From Lindgomyces ingoldianus (taxonomy: Eukaryota; Ascomycota; Dothideomycetes; Pleosporales; Lindgomycetaceae): DNA of 64,000 nucleotides. Location of the stretch: positions 68,079 through 132,078 of the forward strand of contig NW_022985210.1 in the NCBI RefSeq assembly GCF_010093535.1. The letters are read 5' to 3'. Shown piece after piece: positions 12,184-22,058 of the stretch. A model generated the notes under the pieces. That model saw only the letters and a program-made list of their open reading frames with translations, was not told the origin of the DNA and ran no database searches. The translations under genes and the position numbers were made by a program. Positions within the stretch are counted from its first letter, which is position 1, and each line of letters begins with the position of its first letter.

Positions 12184-15100
12184 ATTCTGGAGGGTTTCTT
12201 CATCTAGAGCAAGCCACTGTCAGTCGGTATACACGCTTGCGTCGGAATTGGCTGGCGTTCGGGGTTGGCTTTCCCTTCTGGTCTTGCGGCTTGGACTTGG
12301 TGATACAGGCCTTTGGCTTGGCTTTGGGCTCAGACTTGGGCTTGGATCCGTTACCTTAGTAGCGCCGGAATAGCGGGCGGTCGTCTCTCGTGTCATCGTG
12401 TTCAGTACCGTCTAGTTAGATCGGAAGTCGTTGATGGTGGATGGGGGAGGTGGTGGCCTGGAGGAAGGTGAGGAGCGAGCGGATGGAGATACCGGGTCTT
12501 CTAACGGTCTGTGAGGCATCCCTAGCGCCGTAAGTATAAGGGCGAAGGGGTCAGAGAATTGGGTTGAGGGTGAAAGAGCCAGTCACATGATTCTTGCAAC
12601 GTAGTGCGGAGGTTACCTAGGTCAGTAAGCGAAGAGAAACTTTCCCTTCAACTCCGCTGCTACCTTCACCAATGAGCTTCAAATACCCCTAGGCCAATTC
12701 CACCGAGCCTTGTGTCACTTCTCAACCTCAACCTCAACTCCAATCTCATGAGCAGACAGCGCCATGAAGGTCAAAGAAGAAGGCACACACAATTAGCAAA
12801 CCGAACGCAGAAAGCGTATGGGTTCCGAAGGATGGCTCTAGATTCAAGAAGCATCACGATAATTAGTGCACTAAGACAAAGCGGGGTTCTAATAAGAGGG
12901 CTAGGACCCTGGCCACGAGAGGGTGCTTCGGCAAAGCAACAATCTACTGAGTCTAGAGATCCGGCCAAGTAAGGATGATACTTATATTACTTCTTCTTTC
13001 ACTGTCCCTTTTCATAACATTAAGTAGCTTGCTAATACAGGATAATGAGCGCAAAGGACAACTCAACTAATTTACCGCCTCTCATCTCCCAGCCAGACTC
13101 CGCAATAAAATATTTGAGTGCACACTAGGCGGCCTAAACATCTGCATCGACCTCTCGCACTGTCAGTGTACGGGGCCCCTAGCCGCTGGAAACAGGTTGC
13201 CAAAGCTGTCTAGGCTACTGTATATCTGTTGCTAGGTCTATGCCAGACTGCTCTAAGCATCCACTCTATCAACACCTTCTACTTCAAAATCCGCGCATAT
13301 TCTGCCAATACATGTCTTACCTTCTGCCGACTCAAAAATTAGCCATTACCAGCACCATGGCGTCGAAGGATTGGTCCGACCGATTTGCTGGCCAAGGTGT
13401 GTAGCAAACCCTTCATGCGCAGTACGAACCAGCGGACAAGCTCAACCTTGTATCTAGGCTTCTAAAGGCTCTCCTGGGACTATATAATGTAACTGTGCAT
13501 AGGGATTGGGGATAGGTTTATCCTTTATTAAGAATATAATATTACAAATGGTTCGGCGCATATAGCCGTGAGAACAATGCGGACTTACAATCGTGGTGAA
13601 GTAGCGACAGCCAAGAAATTCTTGGGTAAGGCATCAGAGAGCACAATTCCCTAGCCATTCCCTTTACGTAGTGGGCTGGGCCAGTTTATGCTCGGAATGG
13701 TACGTTGAGACTTCCTCCGGAGCGTAGAGTAGGAGGTGGTGCTACCTGGATTTGGCATCGTTATCGATTGACAAAAGGGGGGTGAATATATGGGGGGTGA
13801 TCAGGTGAAAATGGTAGCTTAGGTGAAAGAACTTTCAAAAAGCTGGCTACAAACACCCCTTTTATCCACATTAGAAGGGAATAGTCTCGATGTCGCAGCA
13901 ATGTGATTGGGGGTCACGAAGAGTCGAGGAATTAAGAGAAACTGGTGAAGTTAGTATCAGGACAAAAAGCTAAGACCCGCAAGATATTGAAAGCGTATAG
14001 TCGCAAGAGAGTGTTCAAGCGGGGAAATGAGCTGCTTAGTTTGAAGATGCCGGAGAAGCGGGTTGATCTGTGAGTCCTCTTGTTCCCCTTGCACACACTT
14101 ATTCTGATGAGGTACCGTAGCGCGGAGGACGACTCGCCGCTTCTGCGACATCTAGTTTAAGTATGGAGCAAGATATTTGTAGCCTTGCCAAGGGCATGAT
14201 TTATGAGAAAAGTGATGCGTTGTAGACTGAGGGTCCCTGGTAAATAATATATATAGTATTGTGGGACGCCAAGCTCATAGTTAAATTGGGCAGCCCATTG
14301 TAGAGCTCTCGGGCTTACAATATTTGAGCACGCTTTCGGTCGTATTGGCGTCCATGCCAGCACCACCTATTCAGCTCAGTCCTACGGAGTCATTCCCCGG
14401 TCATGTTCAGTGCTACCTAGCGCTTTACAAGGAATAGCTTCGCGGCCCGGAGTCCAAATGGCCCTAACGTTGTAGTCTCACCCGTACTTGTCGCCAGAAC
14501 GGTTAGCCTGGTTTACGATCTCAGTGCCTTCGGAGTTCCCTAGGAGCATGTATTTGTGACTGGAGAGAGTGTCTCTTAAGAGCGCACAGAGAGGTAATTA
14601 GGAGTCTCGTCTTGTCGTACTGGGGCTACGATTATTTGTGTAACACTGATGCTACGCGGTGAGCTTTGTGGATGTTCCCTGGGCTGGAGAAAGTGATCGT
14701 GTCCCACGAATTGGTAGTCCCGAAACCCCCCTATTACAGGCGATGAAAAGTGCATGGGATGTGCAAGAGTGGATACAGCCGTAAGAAGATGCGGATTTGG
14801 GGGTTGCCTTATAGTAGGGAGGTTGCCATGTTATATACTGGAGTGCTCAGGTGGATTCCATAGTCTTTGCAAAGGAGATATCTGGTCTATATATGCAAGA
14901 AAAAATGGTAAGTCTTGGCAACATGTGACTACCGTTTGAGCCATGCGTGACTACTGCAGACTACGATGCAAATTTGAACCTGGAGGTACGAATGTTTCAT
15001 CACTTGTTCTTCAGATTCTTTAGAACTCTTGCCAAAGTCTTCAGTTCAAGGGAAGAAATTAAGAGCTTGCTATGCAACCTGAAAAGGCCGAAGCGAGATT

Positions 15101-16025
15101 GTGAATCGAATAACGATGTCTTGTGAAGACCGTGAAATGAAGAGATAAAAGGGAGGACAAAAGCGGAAAATAAGTCTCTCCCATTGGAACACTTACGACT
15201 TGATGATGGTAGTTTCGAGCAAACCATGCGCGCTAGACGTAGGTAGCTGACTCCTCAATTAGATCCGTTAATTTTTGATAGGCATCTTGAGGAAAGTATT
15301 CTTCGCTCCAGCAGACCGTCGATAAATCCCCTTAAGGCAAGGTTGGATGGTAATCTCGATGCTCTCTTTCTCGCTCCTTCACACGCATTCGATCTGACCA
15401 TACCAACGAGCCCTTAGGTCAGGACTTTTGGTGTGGTTACCAACTGCTTGAGGTTTGGGAACAACAGAGTCAGCGGTGAGACCCATCCGGGCCCAAGTTC
15501 GTAGAATAACCATCGCGTAACTTCGACTGTTTAAATGACTTCGCGCGATAGTCAAGCACTTCCTATACCTCATCGCAGTATTGCCCTCTATCTTCACTTT
15601 ATGATGCAATTCTGTCTTGGGTCACTGTATAAGACTTGCATCTATGAACTGAGCAGGTGGAAGGAGTAGTGGAACCCGCAGCGGATGTTTACGCTAAATG
15701 CCATCACAAAGTGGAGAATATTGAAGGCCAGACACCTTCCAATGTCAATTACTCTCGATCTACATGTTACCCTCAATGAATCCGTGGATATCTATGCTGC
15801 AGTAACTTATTACCCTCCTCGCTTTATAGGCTGACAATGTTAATGTGCTATCGTCCTACAAAGCATCGGCAGTACTCAACCCCTCGGACCTTGCGCATGA
15901 AACCTCGCTGTCACCATGCGACTTAGCTATACATTCCTAAAGACCTGAACTCCATAATACCGCCAGAGTCCATCCAATTATGCAGCCAACACTGAATCCA
16001 GGACTTCCTGTCCCTGAAGTCGAAT
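12184..16025. other. Gene-poor stretch, probably decayed sequence
   Basis: 3.8 kb without a supported gene. Apart from the lysine/proline-rich segment at 12204-12356 (minus), open frames are short and none shows a domain I trust. A 69-codon minus-strand frame at 14157-14366 weakly resembles a retroelement RNase H tail. Confidence 0.4.
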
Positions 16026-16835
16026 TCAGAAATGAACCGCGAAAGCTATCTCACCGTGCTCTTTCTCAAGAATGACCTTAAGACCTGCCTTCTCCCTGGC
16101 CTGAACCCGACCCGCTAACTTTTGATCCTCGGCCTCTGTGTATCCCCTTCGGAAGGAAACACGAATCCTGGGCCCTGGTGGACGGGGACCTATAGATATT
16201 TTACGCTCCTCGAGATCCTTCACGATGACCAAAAATTTCAGGGCCGGGAAGTTTGCAGATGTTCGAGGTATGGTACCATAAGCAATGCGCTCGTAGTAGC
16301 GGCGCGGGACCTTGATCGATTCAACAACCATCTTTTGAGCTGGGAGGCGACGGCGAAGCCAGCGCTGGACCAGATTGGCCTCTTGAAAGACGAATGTATT
16401 CTCTGAGTAAACGAGGGTTGCGGCCTCAGCATATATCTGGCGGCAAGTTTGAAGAAGGCCGAAGGCGTACTGCTGGACAATGGAAGTATACTTGGTAGGG
16501 ATTTTCATATAGATATGGCCAGCGTCGCCACCTATAAGTTCGATATCTGGGCCACTAAGAGCGAAGCGGAAGATCTTGGCTCGTATCTCAGCAGGAAGAC
16601 AAAGGATAGGCGAGTTTGTGGAGTTGGATATCGCACTGTTTCATGAGTTTAGGGTGTGCACATCTGTAAGTAGAGGTGGAACTAACATTTTGACCATATC
16701 TCTAGGGGTCTTCATGCTTACAAGACCGTTCTTCAGCAGGTAAACGCGATTACGTTTTCCATTCTCACTCGTCGAGTATGGGATACACGTCTCCCGTCCC
16801 TTGGCGTTGGATTTGCTGTGTCGAACAAGAGGCAT
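16026..16835 (-). CDS. 2EXR/DUF7730-like domain protein
   Basis: Two exons, 16835-16687 and 16635-16026, with a 51-bp intron (GTTAGT...CAG), give 252 residues. The intron joins an N-terminal basic segment (MPLVRHSKSNAKGRE) to SPILCLPAEIRAKIFRFALS, the entry motif of fungal 2EXR/F-box-like proteins, followed by LLQTCRQIYAEAATLVYSEN and RLPAQKMVVESIKV. The C terminus is charged (GYTEAEDQKLAGRVQAREK). Such proteins are abundant and expanded in filamentous ascomycetes, and their biochemical role is unknown. It sits alone in a gene-poor region with two decayed relatives 4-5 kb away, so it looks like the surviving member of a local family. The domain name is from memory of the family pattern. Confidence 0.75.
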
Positions 16836-19327
16836 TGTGTTCCCGAATTGGGGTGGTCGTGGTTGGTGCTAAAAGTCGCGTGATGCTATGGTGGAACTAT
16901 GCGGTCAATATATTCGCCACATTGCCGGCACTTCGTTTGTCGCGGAACCACGTGATTCGGTTATGTAATTTCACCTAGGCATCCTTATGTACCTGGCTAA
17001 TGAAAGACATGGGAGAAATTCGGGCTCTAGAACTTGACCCTTCATCACCTGGTTGGCACATGCCGGCGGCACTGCCATACCAAAACTACAACCAATGCCT
17101 CACAAACCTTCCCCCCGCATAGTATCTATTGCTAAAATCATACTTTATCCAGTGAATGGTTGGAAATAGCATCCTTATTTCAACTAGACGTGTATGTGAC
17201 GACACGCAGAGACGAAATATTCCGAAGGGCCGGTTTTTGGCTCCTTCCAGGGCTGTACGCTTTCTTCACTAGGTGCCTAGTTCATATTTACCACACGGTG
17301 GCAGCTAGTTGAATCCTATATAACCCCCGTTTTCTGAAGTCCAACACTGTGCCCACCCTACGACATCAAATATGGAAATCTACCGTCCGAGCTGGTTTCG
17401 CCCCTAGAAGCTCCCTCAGCCAGTCGGTGGCGGTTTTGAGACTTTGAGGCGGACTCTATAAGGCCCCCAAGATCCACACTCGGTCGTTTGTCCTGTTCTC
17501 ATTCCAGGCCGCCAGTTTCTCCCAACACCGCGCGTGATCATGTCTTTCCGCGGGTGCCGCTGCGCGAGAGGACAGGTTCATGGAGACTAGGAAGGACGAT
17601 ATATGCACGGGACAAACAAGAGCTGTGGCAGGATTTCTCGCCCTAGTGTTGAGCGCCTGGCCAATAGTCTCATGAGTTTTGAAGGTACCCCTTGCTGGCT
17701 AATAGCGACGCGAGCTGATTTACATATCTAATAGAACTGAAAAGCCGCTAATAATTGCAGTACTCCTCGTAATTCCGTCAACTCAACTCTTCTCCGCCTT
17801 CTAGCTGAGATTCGAATGATGATACGGAACTATGCATTCGGTGGCCTCAACAACAAAATTATGTATGTGCCTTGGGAAGGAGAGTAGGGGGTGGGCAGGC
17901 GACCCTCCGGTTAGGCAACAGAAAACCGCTATTCTTGGTATTCATCGTTATCGTGTAGAGCAGCTCTAGAAAATTCATTTTCTTTCCAGTTTATTATGGC
18001 GTGAATCATCATATATTCCTCCTTGAGGAGACTAAATTAAATGGTGTCTAAACGTTTCCCAGTCATAACCAAGTCCAACCAAATAAACTATTACACTACG
18101 AAATTCTTAAAATCCAGGCAGAATAAATACTAATAACAGCCGATGGGGGCCAAACCAATTTGATCTTGCTAATTTATTGCATATTGCTACCTAAACTGGG
18201 ACATGTCTGAGGTAATTTGGGGCAGGGAATATGCAGCTTATTAACCTTCTATCTTACACTGCAAGAGGTTTCACAAATAAAATGTACCCTCTTTATGGTC
18301 CACGTCTTGTGATAACATGCCGTAACTGAGGCTTAGTACAGTGTCAGTAGCTTCCAGGTATCAAATCCTCACAATTCTACACCTATATAATCCCAGGCGT
18401 ATCGCAAGTTACCGGGACTTAGATCAAAGGGAGAATGGTGAAGGAAACCGTGTTCGTTCTTCTCTTGGCCCTTGTCTTACTTTCCACAATGTTCAGAACA
18501 CATGGGCCGTATAAAATATTAAAACTAGCCGGAGCAGTCACTTTACGTTTCTTTGTGTGCGCTTCGTGGAACAACTTAGTATGTTGCGGATGAGTCGGAA
18601 TGTACCGAAGTCCTCCTGTCGATGGAAGTGATCAAACATGCGGTGCGTTTCCGGGTGGTAATTGATTACCCTATCCTCAGTGGAATTGAGAAGGTGTTGA
18701 GTTCACGGCTTGAGCACACCAGGAGCTGGTGAGTCGCACACGATGTGTTCAGGTTGTCGCGAAGGCGACCCTTCCCCTTGCTTCTTTTTATTGGTCTTTT
18801 AGGTTTAGTCTCTATGACAGGTTGCAGTCCATGCGCGATATCTCGTCATGACTGATTGCTGCAAAATGTAAGCTAGTGAAGTCAAGCACTAACTAATGAT
18901 ATTCTTAGAGATGCAAATAACATATCTATACTACCTACTTCTGTCTTTGTTGCACACCGATCCACCTGTCAAGAGGAACGTCCTTAGAGATAGTTCGCTG
19001 AAGAGCTTATCCTTTCTGATAACTCTGTGCCTGTCGTAGAGGAAGGGTGGTCATCACTCTGGAGATAGCCGGGCACAGTTTACCTGGCGCGAACTCATGA
19101 ACTGTTGTGGGCGGCTGCTGAAAAAATTTCAAAGTAAATGCGGGGAATTTTCGGGGTTGCTTGCGGGTCGCGCTCCGCTACTCTGAAAAGGGCTAGCAGT
19201 ACCAAGCTGGAGGCGAGAATAAGCGAAGGAGTTTCACGGTGCGGTGAAAAATCTCGCTTGCAATGGTGAAAATTTAATTGAGTCTTATATATACTTCATT
19301 ATTTTCAAGTCCTCCATAATCAAACAA
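16836..19327. other. Gene-poor stretch
   Basis: Apart from the promoter side of the 2EXR-like gene and one small ORF at 18435-18593, I see no supported feature in these 2.5 kb. Confidence 0.45.
18435..18593 (+). CDS. Possible small secreted or membrane peptide
   Basis: A 52-codon frame begins MVKETVFVLLLALVLLSTMF, a basic start followed by a strongly hydrophobic stretch as in a signal peptide or anchor, and ends with three cysteines. A TATATAA box lies 45 bp upstream (18384-18390). Its short length means chance cannot be excluded. No homologue is recognised. Confidence 0.25.
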   Translation: MVKETVFVLLLALVLLSTMFRTHGPYKILKLAGAVTLRFFVCASWNNLVCCG

Positions 19328-19442
19328 GTCGCTTTAGCTCACTTGGGAGAGCGCCAGACTGAAGCAATCCGCCTCACAGCGGCAAACTTCGGTTCTACCG
19401 AACGAAATCTGGAGGTACTGTGTTCGATCCACAGAAGCGACA
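19328..19442 (+). tRNA. tRNA-Phe (GAA) with intron
   Basis: A complete cloverleaf can be drawn: acceptor GTCGCTT/AAGCGAC (19328-19334, 19435-19441) plus discriminator A, D stem GCTC/GAGC, anticodon stem CCAGA/TCTGG, anticodon GAA at 19361-19363, and T arm CTGTG-TTCGATC-CACAG. A 42-nt intron (19365-19406) follows position 37, the standard eukaryotic site, leaving a 73-nt mature tRNA. The intron contains two perfect small hairpins, CCGC/GCGG (19369-19382) and TTCGG/CCGAA (19388-19402). B-box GTTCGATCC is intact. Confidence 0.93.
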
Positions 19443-19561
19443 CAACAATTTCTTTTTTGGACGACTCTTGTCTTTTTTGGGCTAGGAAGGAAGCTTTTTA
19501 GCCGATCGATGTCCCTTGTCATTATCTCATTTTTTTTTGCCTGCGATTGAAGATAGACAAT

Positions 19562-19765
19562 TACGGCGGACTGTTAACAGGTGAAAGGACATCTATGCAG
19601 TCTTTCTGTACAAAATGCTGAATATAGCCTTTTGTTACTACAAGGTAGCTATATCTAGCATCTTAAATAGAAATTCTACATAGTTATAGAAGTGCAGGTG
19701 GTTAATTCTGTGGTTCTGATGGTGCCAATAAGTTTTGTTCTTTCGCCTGTTAATAGTCCGCCGTA
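19562..19765. mobile_element. MITE-like element with ~31-bp terminal inverted repeats
   Basis: The left end TACGGCGGACTGTTAACAGG (19562 on) and the right end read in reverse from 19765 match over ~31 bp with three differences, all transitions. The direct repeat GACAAT flanks both sides (19556-19561 and 19766-19771). If the terminal TA is assigned to the flank, the duplication becomes 8-bp TAGACAAT. The 204-bp body has no coding capacity, so it would need a transposase from elsewhere. It lies 120 bp downstream of the tRNA-Phe. Confidence 0.75.
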
Positions 19766-20203
19766 GACAATGGCATTACCCCTTTCCTGTAGGCACGTGA
19801 ATGAGCCACCTGGCGCTGATTTCTGCAAGTGACATTTATCAAGAGATGATAGCGCTAGCTATATTTTCTATTTATCAGTCCTTAAATGCGTCTCCTGTCT
19901 GGCCCAGACTACTCGCGTCTATACGACATGGGCCCCTCCTTGCTGAGTGAAACGTTATTGCACACATTGCTCCCAACGTTAAAAACTTGCTTCAATAGTA
20001 CCGGTATGGATGGATAGGGTTAGTTAGGTTGACGCGCGTGTTGCTAAGGCTGTGGTGCGTGTTCTTCTTGTAAGGTAAGATGAGATGCATGGAGGAGTCT
20101 ACGAGCAATGGCATGCGTTACGAGTGGGAGAATATAATCGAGGCCTGAATGAAGAAGTCATGTGGCTTGACATTACTCATAAGTCGGAGCAGGTGTGCAA
20201 TTG

Positions 20204-20279
20204 GTAGCCTATCTGAATATTAGGTAGGCTACAAGGGCTAATGATCACGAATAGCATTTCACCTTTACTGTGAAAGGTG
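20204..20279. repeat. Two adjacent hairpin-forming inverted repeats
   Basis: GTAGCCTATCT (20204-20214) pairs with AGGTAGGCTAC (20222-20232), with one mismatch and a 7-nt loop. CACCTTT (20260-20266) pairs with AAAGGTG (20273-20279) around a 6-nt loop, with an alternative pairing TTTCAC/GTGAAA. No coding context. Confidence 0.5.
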
Positions 20280-21399
20280 GTTCTAACTCGCATTACCATG
20301 TGCTTCCACTCAATTAAAGCTCCTTCCACTCCCGGATTTAAAGCTAGATTTCACCGAACTCAAGTCTCACTTTGCTTGGTCTCGTGTTTGATTAGAGTTG
20401 GAATGCTTGTTACCCCGATATATTTCCTGCCCTGAATATCCCTGAGGCCAGCTTTGTTTCACTTTCCTACCTGACACCTCTACTTCTTTAATCGACATCG
20501 TTTAAGATGGTATCAGGAAAGGAATCGATGTCAAGAAGCTGTCCGTAAGCGCAAAGCACCAAATCTCCTGATCCAACCTCTCTTAAAAGAACCCGCGCCG
20601 TCACTGGGATCGAATATGATTATGATGGCTTTCTGAGCATGGTGGTGGATACGTTCGACTTTCTGGTTGAGAAGGAGATAGCCCTTCATAACATACACTC
20701 CCTTCTGTTGGAGTGAAGAGCCAATGCAGCTGTAGGGCGAAGCGTAAACCGACCGAGCCCCACTCCTTTATTTTGCCAGCAAATCCAGGCCCCCATTTGG
20801 GAGTTTAAATTCAGCAGCACAGCTATGAACATCACCATCCAAGGCAATTCCACATTACATCACATCACCAATACCGAAAATCTAAAACTCGATAGAATCA
20901 GAACAGTAGTAAATTACCTATTCACCAGACTCGACACCAAGTCCAAGTCCAACTATCTAGATTTACATTCACTCCATTTCAATCCATTTCATCCTCATTC
21001 CTCGTCCTTCATCCCTCAGTCTCACTTTCACCCTCCACCCTCATCCCCACAAGAGCACAGCTCACAGCTACGTGGGTGCCTAAGCTACCTATTACAACTA
21101 CAACGTTCACCTCCGCCCTCACTTTCACTTTCACCAGCACTACAGCAGTAGACATTACTAAGATCCGACCACATTAGACCAGCACAGAAAGAAAGGAAAA
21201 GAGAAGAGAGAAATGCAGCCGCTAGATGCAGCGCAGAAGGTGAGTGGTATCAAAACACAAAGAAAAGAAAAGAGGCTACTTCCACTCTTTAAAATGGTAG
21301 GTGAGGCTGCGGAGAGCCGAAGTCCTTCACCTACATAGACACAATGGAGCCACCTTTAAGCCACCCCTTCCATTCTTCATCTAGCACAGCGTCCGCCTC

Positions 21400-21945
21400 T
21401 GCATCCGCATCCGCATCCGTAGGTTTTCCTCCCATATCCCCACCACGCCTGCTATGAAAACTCCTCCACATCCGTTGATGCTGAACGCTTGGTTGATATC
21501 CAGGCCAGCCACCTCGCCGCAATATGACAGGAGCAAACATAAGTAAAAGAAGGATCCTCTCGCTACCCCATGCTCTCGCAAAACCATGCATCTAAAAGAG
21601 TGCATCGAAGGGTAATAAAATTGCCCCATAGCTGCAATCGAGCAGCAAGCAGCCAGATAAAAACGCCCGGCCATGCTGGATTGGCAATTCGCAGTTCCAA
21701 AAAGAAGAAAATAAAAAGGGTGGCCGTAATATACACAGGCACATACAAGGATCGACTCGAATCGAAAGGGGTTTATGGTAAACAAGAAAGCAGGAAAATG
21801 GCCAGGGCCAGGGCCAGGGCCAGGGCCGGCTTGGTATAAAACTCCCCGAAAGCAAACGCCGTCCAGTCCCGCGTGCTCCCAGAATCTTTTCGTTTTGGTG
21901 TCCATGTTCTTCACCGAATTCATAGGCATAGGCGTAGGCATAGGA
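21400..21945. repeat. Cluster of short hexamer arrays
   Basis: CATCCG repeated three times near 21400-21418, GGGCCA repeated almost five times at 21800-21827, and CATAGG-type repeats near 21921-21945. The GGG tracts of the middle array could form a quadruplex on the plus strand. Confidence 0.55.
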
Positions 21946-22058
21946 TGCAGGGAGGTGGCAAAGGCAATTAAAGGGCATGGATAACTTACTTGCTCAGAAA
22001 CGTAGCTTTGTACAAGGTTGAGTGGTCATCTTCCACTCTCAAATGCCTCTCTTCTCTC

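Larger units (their letters stand above)
19772..22058. other. Gene-free stretch with hairpins and short repeats
   Basis: No supported gene. A 108-codon frame (20825-21151) is His/Ser/Pro-rich and lies in pyrimidine-rich DNA, so it is probably not real. The last ~500 bp is downstream of RAX2 and carries several hexamer repeat arrays. Confidence 0.45.

Noticed and set aside
14157..14366. Minus-strand frame with ALQWAAQFNYE and YYIYYLPGT, reminiscent of a Ty3-type RNase H end
   Set aside because: Upstream sequence shows no reverse transcriptase or RNase H motifs, and the match is too short to separate from chance.
20825..21151. 108-codon plus-strand frame
   Set aside because: His/Ser/Pro-rich translation of CT-rich DNA without domain or promoter evidence.
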